Assembly (NCBI RefSeq): GCF_002105155.1
Contig: NW_019028984.1
Coordinates: 62,001-126,000 of the forward strand
Reading direction: 5' to 3'
DNA length: 64,000 nt
DNA from: Lobosporangium transversale
Lineage: Eukaryota > Mortierellomycota > Mortierellomycetes > Mortierellales > Mortierellaceae
Shown here: one piece after another, positions 7,974 through 20,138 of the stretch
How positions within the stretch are numbered: position 1 is the first letter of the stretch
Layout of the letters: each line of letters opens with the position of its first letter
The notes under the pieces: model-generated
The model's input: the letters and a program-made list of their open reading frames with translations, nothing else
Databases searched by the model: none
What the model was told of the DNA's origin: nothing
Translations under genes and position numbers: made by a program

Positions 7974-10111
7974 TTTGAACAGATTCCTCAGCTGCTCTGG
8001 TGTACTAGAGATTAAGGATGAAGAAGTATATGGAAGGCAACTGTGAGATTTATAGACAATTTGATATTTAGCACTGATATTGGTAGTAAGTATAGAAAAC
8101 GAACAAGTCATGGTAACTCCTATGATCGACCAGCGAAGGAGTGTTACTAGGATTCATCGTAAGTTGTTTGTAGAGGGGTGGAGTGTAGGAAGTGAAGAGA
8201 CAAGTGTTTGAGAGAGGTAGGCCGAGAAACGAGAAAGAGAAGCGGAAGGGAAGCGATTAAGTGAGGTTAAGAAGTCAAGCCCATTCAGGTTTATGAAACA
8301 ATATCACAATATGTTACGCTGTTCAAAGTCAGCAGAACAAAAATAAACAAAGACTTTTTTTTTATTTTTTTTTTTGCTAGAAAACTATGGTACGCAGCAA
8401 GTGTGAACAGAATATCCACCTTGAGCTCAGGGATCAGAATGTGAAGGGGATTGGAGGTGGAACGCGATAGATATAAAAAAAAAAAAATAATTAATGTTGT
8501 GCCTTCTAGAGCTGTTTTTTGAAATTGAGAACCGTTTTTCATTCCTAATCAAGAGCATAAAGTTGGACCTGAGTTTTGTGGCTTGTTGACAGCAAAACAC
8601 GTCAAAAAAAAAAAAAAAAAAAAAAAAAGAGCCCAACTGTACCCTCACACTGTAAGTGTAAAAGGCCCCATTGTCCCAATCTGTATTTAAGACAATAAAT
8701 GTCATTGATTGCGAAGATAGTTTGGATTGTGCGACATGTGGTGTTATATAGTGTAAAATCTTTCTTTTTTTTTTTCTTTTTTTTTTTTCGATGACTATAT
8801 CGGGCTTGTGTGGTGCATGTAAAGTTGCTGAAGGTTCTGAGCCTTGAGATAAATAAAATACTAGGGAGGGAGCCATTCATCAAGGAACATGTGTCTGTCT
8901 AGCTGATTTTTCTACTGTCAAGTTTTTGATGATAAGATAAAAAGTAAGAGGGCTTTAATAGCGTTGAGTTTAATAGAAAGACAGATGCAACCAAAAGCAG
9001 AAAATAAGACCCAAAAAACAGCCTCAAAATGTTGACAGGGGGGTAAAGATTCCGATAATTAAAACGGTTGACGGGGGGTTAAGATTTGCCTTTCGAGAAT
9101 CTTTACGGGGGGTGCTTCGGAATTCTGACGGGGGGACGGGGGTAAGAATTCCGAGGTGACGGGGGTTTTGGGAATTCTCAGCCGGGGGTCAATTTTTTAT
9201 TCTGACGGGGGGATGCATTTTTCCTTTATTCTTTTCCCAGCCCCTTCACTTTAGGTGACTCAAAAATGGCTCGACAGGATGTCCTGATTAGTAAAAACAA
9301 AATATAGTTAATTTTATACAACTATTGATGACCAGCCACAACACTTTTTTTTTTTTTTTTTTTTTTTCCGCGTTCGTGTAACCATCATTGTGCCACACGC
9401 GCGACAAAATATGACTTTGGATTACAAGCAATTGCACTGACAGTGTTCATCACCATCATTATTGCCTTCAGCCGCAACACTTCAGCGGCTCCACTGCAGG
9501 TCCAAAATGCTCGCTATTTCGTTCTGCTATCAATATAACCATACTCATACCTGGGGCTGTCCTCGGAAAACCCCTTTTGTTAGCAGTAACAGCAGTAGTA
9601 ACAGCAGCAGCAACCACAATAGTTGTACGGAACATGGTCTTGTTTCAGCAAGCCCTACTTCATGATTGTACTCTGTACATAGTTTATTTTTCTACTTCGC
9701 AGATATTCCCTTTCAAGAGCGAAGCTACCGATATGAGCAATGAATAAGACGACAGGGCGAGATCGTATGATCCCTAATTACTCAGAAGCAAGTTTTCTAG
9801 TCTCATACATACAGCATCATCAAGCAACAAGCATAAAGAAAGGTTAAGAGAAACTCATGTTTATTTTTTATTTTTGTTATTTCATGAGGAAGGGAAAGCG
9901 GATTTAGATTACAAGTTGTACCATGTTGAAATGGATGGCTTAAGTTTAAAGATATAGGGGTACCCATGCATGCCTTCCATAAAAAAAAAAAAAAAAAAAA
10001 AAAAAGATAAAAAAGCCCATCATACTTGAGATTCGTTAGTGTTGACTCTAAGCAACGCTGTTATTCTCCAGTTCGTCAATATCTTCTTCGTTAACAACTG
10101 CAGTGATATTA
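7974..10111. other. Intergenic region with homopolymers and a G-tract array
   Basis: No convincing gene. Long homopolymers occur at about 8605-8628, 8763-8789, 9345-9367 and 9980-10004. A cluster of eight G-runs lies at 9039-9212. A short Ser/Asn-rich frame at 9462-9665 on the plus strand has no recognisable domain and is probably chance. Confidence 0.7.
9035..9215 (+). repeat. Array of TGACGGGGGG-type units
   Basis: Eight runs of five or six G start at 9039, 9073, 9107, 9130, 9138, 9161, 9184 and 9207. Most are preceded by TGAC or TTAC and separated by GAATTC/AAGATTCC-like stretches. The spacing is 8 to 34 bases. The pattern is a degenerate repeat with strong potential for G-quadruplexes on the plus strand. 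Confidence 0.9.
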
Positions 10112-13100
10112 TCACCACAAATCACCATAAACAGTTTCTTCGCCTAGAGAAACGATATTATCATGATCTAACTGTTCGCTACCATCAGTATCCTCGTCCT
10201 TAATTTCATAATTCTCATCCTCCGCTACATCTTCACTCAACTTCTCGTCTTCCCTATTGGTGTTGCCCTTACCGCCTTCACCAGGATATATAATGGTGTC
10301 GTCCGCATCGAGCTCTGACACAGTCGATCTCTCCTCTACACCGACTGACACAGATGGATCGGAGCTGTCGTCATCTGCAATACTACTATCAATGCTGTGT
10401 TCTTCTCTCATCTTTCGAAATTTTTCATCCTCCTTCTCCTGAGCTGTGGTTCGCAAATCCTCCACTACACTTTCTAAATTGCGTTTGCGACGCTGTCGTG
10501 CTCGCATAAGCCATGAACGGGAAACAGTTTCCTGATAACTTCTGGATTTCGTTTGTGCATACTTGATATACTTGGACTCAACTAGGCGGATATTTCGGAA
10601 CAAAAAGAGTCTTGTGTAGCGGATGGCTGCCATCTTACCCTCTTTGTATTTGTCAGATTGACGCTGACGAATCTGACGGATGCTGGGCATTTGCATGAAT
10701 CGGACAGAATTAAATTCTGGATCATTGACCTATTTGTTAAATAACAATAAAAATAATAACGATTAGGATGATTAAGATATAAACCTTATGGGGATCAAAA
10801 AGAAAAAAAAAAAAAAAAAATACGAATGGCTCCAACCAGAATCGTTGTGGAAATTGTGTCAAAAAATACATAAATAAATAACTAAAGCGCTAGTAGAACC
10901 TTGTTTACCTTGCGACGGCCTGCTTTACGCTTTCTTGCATCTGCTTTTTTGCCAGAACGTCCTGAAGGTAATTGTGATACTGACGCAAATGCCAATGAAG
11001 ATCCACTTCCAGTTGCTGGTAAGTCCTTGCTCTTGCTGATACGCTCTCCAATGTAACCACGACAATTAGGTGCGCCACAACGGCATTTTTGTTTTTGAGC
11101 ACCGCTGAATGATGAAAAATTGTAGTCATAACTGATCTCTGTTCCTGCAGGAATGTCTTGAGAGGCGAAAATGCCAATACTCATCTCACCATTTAAAAAC
11201 CATTTTTCAATCTGACTGTTAGGCGAGCAGCTAATAATTTATTGAAGTATAGAGTGATAGCACATTAGCCTCCATTATTCACGCAGTCCATTATTATCAT
11301 AGAATCAATGATAGGCGTACCTGTGGTTGACGAATCGAGCATTGGTGCCTTTTTGGCACGCATCGACAACCTCGCCTTTCTCATACTCAAGAAAGTAAAA
11401 ATTTTTGTTGTTTTTGTAAATAGTTTTCATCCGTCTATGACATTCATTTTGCGAAATAACTTCACCGCGATACTCAATGACCAAGCTTCCTTTCTTGATG
11501 GGCGCCATTGTCTGAATACCGAAACCTCGCTCCTGGGTCTACAAAAGCGCAGGAATATTGCGTTACAAATAAAGCCTAATTATTGAGATATATTGATACT
11601 AGATTACTCTTCATGGTCTGAAATCAAGAACTTTGAATGCTACATACCCAAATAACACGAAGATGATCTTCATCATGCTTCTTCTGGAATCGCTGGTTTG
11701 AGCATTGGTCTCCACATGGGCAATGCGCTGAGATGCACTCGTAAAACATGACGCGGTTATAGCAGTCTTCACCACATCCAACTTTTCCTGCTCCTGGAGG
11801 CGGTGGTGTACAATGACACACCATAGGACTCGTTTCTGTCCGGCGCTTCCGTTCAACAAATATATCTATAAGCAGTAGGAGATCATAAAAGCATTAATAA
11901 GCGCTAAAGCTTCCTCTATCGGCTTGAGTTTCTAAATATAAAATAAAATAAAGAAAATACACCACATACTGCTTCGAATTTTGATGAATGGCTCTGGTTG
12001 CATAGCCTTCCGCAAGAGACCTGCTTTCCATGCTTGCATGATGTCAAAGGGGAGACAGAAGTCGCTTTGGTTAGACATTAGCACCGCACCGTAGTTGATA
12101 GGTAGTTGGAAGAAGGATCCTGAACGAGCCGGACCGACGCCCCTGGCTCCTCGCCTGGTCAAGGCCTTCGAGGTCTGTGATTGCTTAGATGCTTTCTTCA
12201 GAGTTACAGACAGTTTGGTGTTGTTGACGGGATTGACTTTTAGATCAGCAGAATAGAGTCCAGATTTAAGATAGACTTTTTTGACCAATCGTGCTTCATC
12301 TGCTTTTGCCCCTGCAACCGAATCATCCTAAAATAGAGAAAAAGAATGTGAGTCATGTGACATATACAGTGTCATACAGTTTCCATGTAATACAATACAT
12401 ACGTCTGATGAGTCTTCGACGACATGCTCGCCCTTTACACTCTTGGCCTTATTTGAGTCACGACCACGTTTTGAAGGTATAGTCGAAATTGTAGTGGATG
12501 TTTTTAATTTCTCAGATTTGCTCTTGCCTTTGTCTACTTTTGCTGGTTTGGCTGGGATGGGTTGTAAATCCTTCTTCGATGCATTAGTGGGTCGACCTAC
12601 AGTTCGTTTGGCTACAGATCCCTTTACTACTGTTGGCGCAGCTGCGGCTGTGGCTGTAGCTGTTGCTCTCGTCGCTCGACCTCTCCTTGCTGAACCAACC
12701 AGGTTCAAGTCATTCGTCTTTCTTGACGGCGAACCTGCGCTCGTCACCTCATTTGCACTGAGATCATCCTCTGATACATTGCCTTTATTGGAGACACCAT
12801 TCACTTTTTTGTATCCAGTTTGGCTGCCTCTGGTCCTTCGTTTACTTTCATATAGACTTGGATCATATTTTTGAATAGGAGCCAACGCAGCATGCCTCTT
12901 GGCTCGTCGCTCAATTATGTTTTGACTTGATACGTCACTAGGACTCGATGTACGTCGCCGCTTGACCCCTGCAGATGCTGATCGGGTTGGTTCTACTGAC
13001 GCGGATGCTGTAGGCTCTGTAGGCGCTGTAAACATTGAGGGCGATGTGGGCGTTGTGGATGCTGTTGATGCTGCGGGTACTGTGGGAGTTGTGGATGCTG

Positions 13101-15130
13101 TGGTCACTGTGGGCGTTGTGGGCACTGGAGTAGGTGTGGAGTTCCTTGCCGTGATGGAAGCTGCCTCCCTAGTGAGCGCGTCCAATTGAGTGTAACGCTG
13201 CGTTGGACGTGGCTTCTCTGGCGCGACAGCCAGGCCTGCAGCTACTGCAGCCGCCAGTGCGGCAGCAGCTTCCGCTTTTGCCTGCTGTCGGGCTTCTCGC
13301 ACAATGATAGTAGGTCGATCTACGGTGCCACTGCGATCACATGGTATTTTCGCCTTGGCACAGCGAGCACAGACTGTATTAAAGTCACATCGACGATGCT
13401 GAGTTCTGCAGTAGGCACACGAAGTTGGTCCCAAAAAATAACCAGGAGGTCTTCCAGGACGGCGTCTAGGTTGCTGTGGTGCAATGGCTGTTGGTGGGGC
13501 ATAAGTGCTTCGTGCCTTTTGTTGAATTAGTGTTTTAGTAAGACGAGGTTGAATAAGAGCAGCAATTGGAATATCGAACGACGATCCGTTTGAAGAAGGA
13601 CCAACCTCAACTTCCCCAGCAGGTCGCAATTTGACAGAAATATTGGGGGGTGTACTAGGGTCGGATGCAACAGGCGGATCTGAAATAACAGATGCAATAA
13701 AACCTGTTGAAGTGCCTGATGTCGCTGAAAGCCCTCTTCCAGATTTTGCTGGTCGTTTTAAATCGCCTGTTAAGTGGTATTCAGCATCGCCAAGGATTGA
13801 TAGCTCTGCATCATCGTCAACCTTGAGAAGACCTGATCGGAGCAATGAAACTATAGATCGCTTTGAAGCTGGAGGTAAAGCGCTATCTGCATCAAAATCC
13901 GAAGCAACCTTGTTGATGAAATCATAATCATGAAGTCGGCATTCTTCTTGCTCCTGAGGATCGATCATCTTTTGCATACTATGCACCGTCAATTTTGCAA
14001 GCTTCAGTTCTCCATTCTGTTTCTTTGATCCTTTGATGGGTTTTGATTCTATGCCATTGATATTGATTTTAGCCCTGTCCGTGGGAGAAGATGATGGGCC
14101 CATAGAGGGGTTGAAGCGTATTTCTGATTGAAAATAACAACGATATCATTGTAGGGCAGGAGAGATGTTTAGTACAATGTATTAAAGTTGGATGATAGTC
14201 ATGTTAGGTGTATGCATGCAGAATATGAATAGTTATGATCGCGATTGAATACAATTGTGTGTAGATGTGACAAACAAAGAGAACACTAACTAACCTCGAC
14301 TAACCCGCGTTTCTGCCAAAGAGGGTGATGTAATTTCGGTGGCATTCGTCTGTCTTTGACTAGTAGTTATGGCTCTTACTGATTGAGCAGAGTGGCTGTC
14401 ACTACTATCACTACTGCTATCATTACAGCTGCTATCACGAGAGGAGTGGTCTGAGAGATCTGTTTCCTCTGTGTTTTCCGAATATCTTGAAGAGGAGCCA
14501 TTCACTTTATGCTCGACGCTGACTGCTCCGTTTACAGAAGCAATATTTGTGACATCTTCATTTGAAACCTCCAACGCCACCAAAACTGGTGGCATTTCCG
14601 TTGAGGCAATAGTTGCTGTGTTAGTCGTTAAGGGTTCATTAGTGCTGTTGCTTTCGAGGATCTTCTTTGCAAAAGTCAGAGCTTCTTCCCTGTCCACTTG
14701 CTTCAACAACCGGTTGGCTGCCAGCATCTCTTCTTCCTGACGCTGCAACTCACTTTCATCGGTCGCTGTGTTGACGATGGTCGTTGTAGTGGCGACAATA
14801 CTAGTGGTAGAGGCGATGGTTTGTAAGATTAATTCATCCTGATCCTTATTTGTGGTGGCATTAAGTTTCCTTTAAAAAAAAAAAAAGCATGAATGGGGAT
14901 GAAACCGATGTAGAGTCAGATTAAGTCGTAATAGTGGAATGAAAACATCTCTTCTTCGTTAATAGGCTTCCGCGACAGTGCGGAATAAATTGTTCATGGC
15001 ATTTTTTGTCACAAGTTCATTCCAAATACTTTTGCCCTTCCTGCAATGTAAAACATGTGCTTCAAAAAAAAGGACGAGTCACACGAGATGTCTTGTTCAT
15101 TTATTACCTTTTCTTTGTCTTGACAGCCAT
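10112..15130 (-). CDS. ASH1-like SET-domain histone lysine methyltransferase with AT-hook and Zn2Cys6 cluster
   Basis: Predicted chromatin enzyme, probably for H3K36 methylation by analogy with ASH1. Exons read as 15130-15108, 15040-~14977, ~14844-14295, 14123-12403, 12327-11970, 11865-11648, 11538-11321, 11230-10909 and 10729-10112, giving about 1363 residues. The junction between exons 2 and 3 is uncertain; an alternative acceptor is 14869. Domains in order: disordered Ser/Thr region; AT-hook RRRPGRPPG (~435); Zn2Cys6 cluster C-x2-C-x6-C-x5-C-x2-C-x6-C (~447-475); Thr/Ala-rich linker; AWS (CHCTPPPPG...CGEDC...[11 protein letters not shown], ~918-965); SET with GFGIQT, FVNH|SCSPN and [10 protein letters not shown] (~980-1095); post-[16 protein letters not shown]. 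The YDYNF and AWS features favour ASH1 over SET2. The C-terminus is basic then acidic and lacks the BAH, PHD and bromodomains of animal ASH1. The Zn2Cys6 cluster is unusual in this family. Confidence 0.9.
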
Positions 15131-16839
15131 GAGCAAGAAAAAGACTAACCAGTGTGCCCTAGGATGGATCGGGAGAATTTAGGATGCGTGTATGTTTCGA
15201 AGGTGAATTTTGTCAGAAGGTAAAATAAAAAGAAGAATTGACAGCCAGTGAATGAATTAAACTCTTTGGATTGTAAAAAAAAAAAAAAAAAAAAATGAAA
15301 GAGGAAGGTTAAGAAAAGCTGTGCCTACAAGGACACAGGGGCAAGCGGAATAAAGAAAAAAAAGCTTTGCCAATCGTTAAAAAAAGTGTAGGAAATAACA
15401 ACCGAGGGAAAACCCAATTGTCCGTATCAATGGATTTTTTTCCTTCCAAGGCAGAGGAGCACTTAAAAATAAAATAAATAAAATAAAAAAGACACAACCT
15501 AATAGCACCACTAAACTAACACAAACAATCGAATTAAGATGGAGAAACTAAATGAAAACAATGAATCGAATGGAGAAAAAAGAAAAAAGGAGTGATAGAA
15601 TAAGAGCCAAAGATAACGAGATGATGCCATCGATAAATCCTCAGACAGAAGATATCTGAAAAATGAACAAGCTCTGATAGATTGCTGCGACTGTCCTGAT
15701 GGGATAACGGTAGCTGATCTCAGGCAGGTCCAGAGCTGGAATTTCGAGAAAGTCCAGAAATATGGTCCAGAGATGGCTTTGAAAGATGAATCCAGATATA
15801 ATCCTGGTTCCAAGTAATTCTTGCCAAAGTACACTAAAGTATCGCCTTGAAAAAAAAGAGTCTAAGATCGTCTGGGAATAAGGGAAAAGTATTGGATGAA
15901 GTCCAAGCGGAGTAAATAGGAAGGAAAAAAATAAGAAAGAGGAAGAAAAGTAAAGAGAGAATAGGTGTAGGGAGCAAATTAAAAATGAGAAATATGTGTG
16001 GTGGCGATTGGGATCATAAGGAGATGCAGTAGTGATTTTTTATTTGTTGGCAAAACTCATTGTCTAGGAAGCTCACAATGACGCTGGACTGCTCGAACAA
16101 TCACTATTCCTTTTCCCCGCTATACCTTTCTACTTTTTAGTGGAGACCATATCACCATCTTTTATTTATTTGATTCGATCTCGTCATACGCGACTTGTCA
16201 TTTAAAGAAAGAAAAGGGTTGATGGAGCTGAGAAAGTGAGAAAGTGAAAAATGTAACCATGCTTACTTGTAATCATGGTATAGATTTACAAGGAACAGGC
16301 GAACCTTGATAATCTCATCCATCATTCTTTTCCCGAAAACTTAGCCCTTAACTTGTGTAAAAGCCATCTAAAGCTAAAAAAAAAAAAAAAAAAAAAAAGG
16401 TATCGTTGTGCCGAACATAAATATCTGAGTGAGAATAGGAGAGGAAGGAGAGGAGAGAAAGAGGGCTCATAGCACACACTTGTAAGTACACTTGTAACAT
16501 CCGTAATAACAATCAGCATGAGGACGGGACAGCAGAACAAGCATTATTTGAATTCATTATGCATGGTCGCATTTTCAGCCTCCCAAAGAGATTACGCCGA
16601 GCCCATGCTTACCCTCTCACCCTCTCATATTTTAGTCCGCAAGAACAAGAAAAGGCCTGAACCTTGGATCACTATTGATTGACCTATTGACACAGAATTT
16701 GGAGGATATCTGAACAAGAAACATTCGAGATATACAAAGGATGTTGTGCTACTTTAATACTCGCAGTGTAGGCTGTACTATATGCTATACCGACCGAGAA
16801 ATAAGATAAGGTCAAAATAAAATAAAACAATTGGTATTT
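15131..16839. other. Intergenic region
   Basis: AT-rich sequence between the SET gene promoter and the 3' end of the kinase gene. It holds poly-A runs at 15274-15295 and 16377-16398 and purine-rich stretches around 15900-15960. Short frames here are rich in Phe/Ser and look random. I see no gene. Confidence 0.65.
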
Positions 16840-19439
16840 TTACAGGGTGCTTCGGAAAGTCTTAAAAAAGGTAGCCATAAAATCATTACTTCCTCCACTA
16901 TAATCTGTTTCGCCAACATGGCTTCGAACTACTCCGCTATCGGGACCACCTGCCTTGCTGTTGTCTTCATTAGTGCCCAGACACCATGAACTATCTCGAA
17001 CTTGTCCGATCCGCCATCGCTCCTCAGGTCGACATCTAAACATATTTCTTAACAAATTCAGTGCCTCTGCACTGCACCCCGTCGGTTCTTCATATCGTCC
17101 GTTCAGAATATGTAGACGCAACCTCGGTTCATATTCATCTTGGAACGGTAATCGCCCTGTAAGCATCGCATACAAGACCACACCAAGTGACCACACATCC
17201 GACTGAGGACATCGCAGTGGCTTGTGACACCGTAATTGTTCTGGCGAGCTGTAGGCAAGCGACCCTCCTGCAATAGCGCCCTCCTCCACATCTTCTTGGT
17301 CACTATTCATTATTGGATCTCCTCCTTGCCCTTCACCTTGATCTCCCCCACAAGACGGCGATGGCTGCGTTAGCTTCAAAGTCGATTCACGTCTTGGTAG
17401 TGTAAACAATGTATCGCCAAAGAGTTCCGCAGCTTCTTCATCTTGATACTCTGCTAATCCGAAATCGCATATCTTCCAGGCTCCACTCTCATGCTGCAAA
17501 ATATTATCTAGCTTGATATCCCTATGAATAATTTTCTTCTCTTCATGCAAGTATCTGACAGCATCTGCGATTTGGTTGAAGATACTCCGCGCATGCTCTT
17601 CGTCCAAACCTGAGGGCTTGCTAGAACCTGAAGGATAAATCGCTGCTATTGATGTGAATCCCTGCTGCTGCCGTTGTTGCTGATGCTTTGTCAAGTAATG
17701 CAGGAGGTGCCCACCTGTACACAACTCACAAAAGATAAATATTCCTGTTGGTAGCCTCTCGACCGCAATGAATGACAGTACATTTGGGTGAGAGATCTGA
17801 CTCCAGATGGTAATCTCCTTGTTCAATGTTCTCTGGATCCGACCATGATCAGCTGTTCCTGATTGTATCTTCACGATTTTGACTGCAACTCGTCGTAGAT
17901 CACTCTTACCATCAGAGGCCTGAACAGTTGTCATGTCTGTCATATACGCCTCGCGCACAACTGAAAACCCTCCATAGCCAATCACTTTACCCAAGATATA
18001 ATCTCCTATGATGGACCCCTCTTCATCTGGCGCTGGCTCCGGTACTGTTGCATCCGCTAGACTGGAAAGAAAAGCGACCGCAGGGCTATAGGGAAGAGAG
18101 CTATATGATGACGATGTGATCATGGGTGTTGATGCTGGTGTGGATGGATAGTTGGAAGATGATGGATGAGACGAGAAAGACCGAGCCCTGGAGAAATGCG
18201 ATGGGTGTGAAGATATAGATGTGGGATAATTAAAGCGATTGATAGGAATACCGGGAGTACTAAACGGACGGCTACTACCGCTACCACTGTCATTGCTAAG
18301 TTCTCTGTTACAATCAAGTCTTTCATGTTCTTTCAAATTATCTTCGGGGCCAAGCTGTAGTTGTAAATCTACATTATGGCCACCATCAGAAACCACGGTG
18401 GTGTGTGAGGACGGTGATGCCTTGTTAAAAGCCATACAACTCTGCCTTTGAGCGGATGTTGATGGTGTTGTAAAAGCCGCACTTTCAAATCGTGATGGTA
18501 GTGATGGCAATGGCTCTTTGATTGGTATAGCAGTCGGTATGGAGAATGTTGGACTAGAAGTTGTGGATGTGAATGGTGACGATAGCAAGGGTGATGGTTG
18601 GACAGACGAAACTATTGGTGGAGGAGATGACGGGGAATGCGGTAGTGATGGTACCACGGATGTAGTCAACCAAGGCTCTGTGTGGGTATGGAGCGTGCTA
18701 TTGGTGGCCTTGTCCTTGCTTAGGTCAAGGGAAAGTTCTCTTTTGACAACATTCGAGCCTTGTGTCCATGTAAGCCATTCCCGAGCTTCTTTTTCTTTTG
18801 ATAGCGACTTCCTATTTTGTTCAATAGATGGTGGTGTATATGGGTCGGTGTTATCAGTATAATGATCATGGATAGTAGGAAGTGTGCTCTGAAGCCATCG
18901 CCACTGCAAACCGGAGGGTGATGTGTCGATCGGGGATACCATCGGTCGACGCTGCTGATATCTTGTCTTGTCTTCTCCGTCGCCTGAAACGTCTGTGCCT
19001 AAATTCGCTCTCCCGGTCTTGCTCTGTGATACATCAGTGTCCAAATAAGAATTTTGTTAGACTTAAAGACGTAGTAGGAAGATGAAGTCCAGGTGAATGA
19101 ATGCTCAAGCAAACTGACCTGCTCTATCACCTTCATTGCACCATCCTCGTTTCCTGTGGATGTAATTGAACTGTACTGAGCACAGTTTGGATATGTTGGG
19201 TTGAACACTAGCCTTTCAGGCTCACTTCGCTGTCTATGTTGATAACATGGCACTTGTTCAGACATCCAATCATGAGATATATCTGTAATAGTAGCTCCTA
19301 AAGAATCATTGATTGGTGAAGGCAATAATGATGATAGAGAGGGGAATTGAATACCAAGTGTAGAGGCCGTAGAGGTTGTAAAGGAATAAACAGGGTTCAT
19401 GGGGTTAATGCCAAATGTCGTGAGCAAGGTCATTATCAT
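16840..19439 (-). CDS. Serine/threonine protein kinase
   Basis: Two exons, 19439-19119 and 19023-16840. The 95-bp intron has donor CAG|GTCAGT, a CTAAC branch-like site and acceptor CACAG, and gives 834 residues. The first 440 residues are Ser/Pro/Thr-rich and disordered. The C-terminal catalytic domain shows GYGGFSVV (Gly loop), VAVKIVKI (ATP lysine), HRDIKLDN (catalytic loop), DFG, SSPE in place of APE, and SDVWSLGVVLYAML. It is active by motif. Two inserts are present: a Gln-rich one before the alphaE helix (HQQQRQQQ) and an acidic Gly-rich one of about 60 residues between DFG and SPE. The overall look is CAMK/Snf1-like, but I cannot name the subfamily. The start was chosen as the first ATG of the exon-1 frame. 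Confidence 0.88.
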
Positions 19440-20138
19440 TGGTTCCTATGAAGATGTTGCCAATACCAAAATTGTTTGTGCTGTCATCGCCAGAGCCATC
19501 TACGGTTTTGCATGCTTGTGTAGCCATCAATAGAGGATTTGGGTCTGATTAGTGGATTGAACGGGGCAATATTTGGTTGCGGATGAGGTTCAGAATACAA
19601 TAGGAAATTGGTCGAAAGAAGAGAACAAGATCGAGAAAAAGAATTTACGAGAATATTAAGACAAGCTAACGAAAGGCGCAAATGTTCGGCCTGCACAAAT
19701 CACTGCCAAAGACAAAACAGGTCTGCTGATCCATTTTATAGACCATTGACCGCCCTCTCATCGGTTAATGTTTGTCACAAACGTTGCCACCAAGAGATGC
19801 TGTCCGATGTTTATTAGCTAAAAGTCAAAGGGTATGAATGAGGCTCTGATTGCATAACTACAGCATTTCAAATGACGTTCATCTTTACTTAAAGATAAGG
19901 ACACATAGAAACATGACCTATTGGTTAATATCATCATTAACGTCATGTTGGATGTAATTACATGTGGCTGTCTTGGTTGATGCCCTGATACATGTCATCG
20001 ATTCATTCAGTCAAGTTGTCTTAGATTGAAAATTGTATTGGCAAATCATATTTTACATATAATGGACTATTGTACATAAAAAAACATCAAAACCGGAAAA
20101 GACTAACATTTGCGTAAAAAAAAAAAATAAAAGAAATA
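19440..20138. other. Intergenic region between kinase and DP gene
   Basis: Contains the kinase promoter and 5' untranslated region and the 3' end of the DP gene. Repeated ACATGT/CATGTC-type sequence occurs around 19905-20005. No additional gene is supported. Confidence 0.6.

Noticed and set aside
9462-9665. 67-residue Ser/Asn-rich frame
   Set aside because: No domain, no neighbouring exons, and composition typical of a short AGC/AAC repeat.
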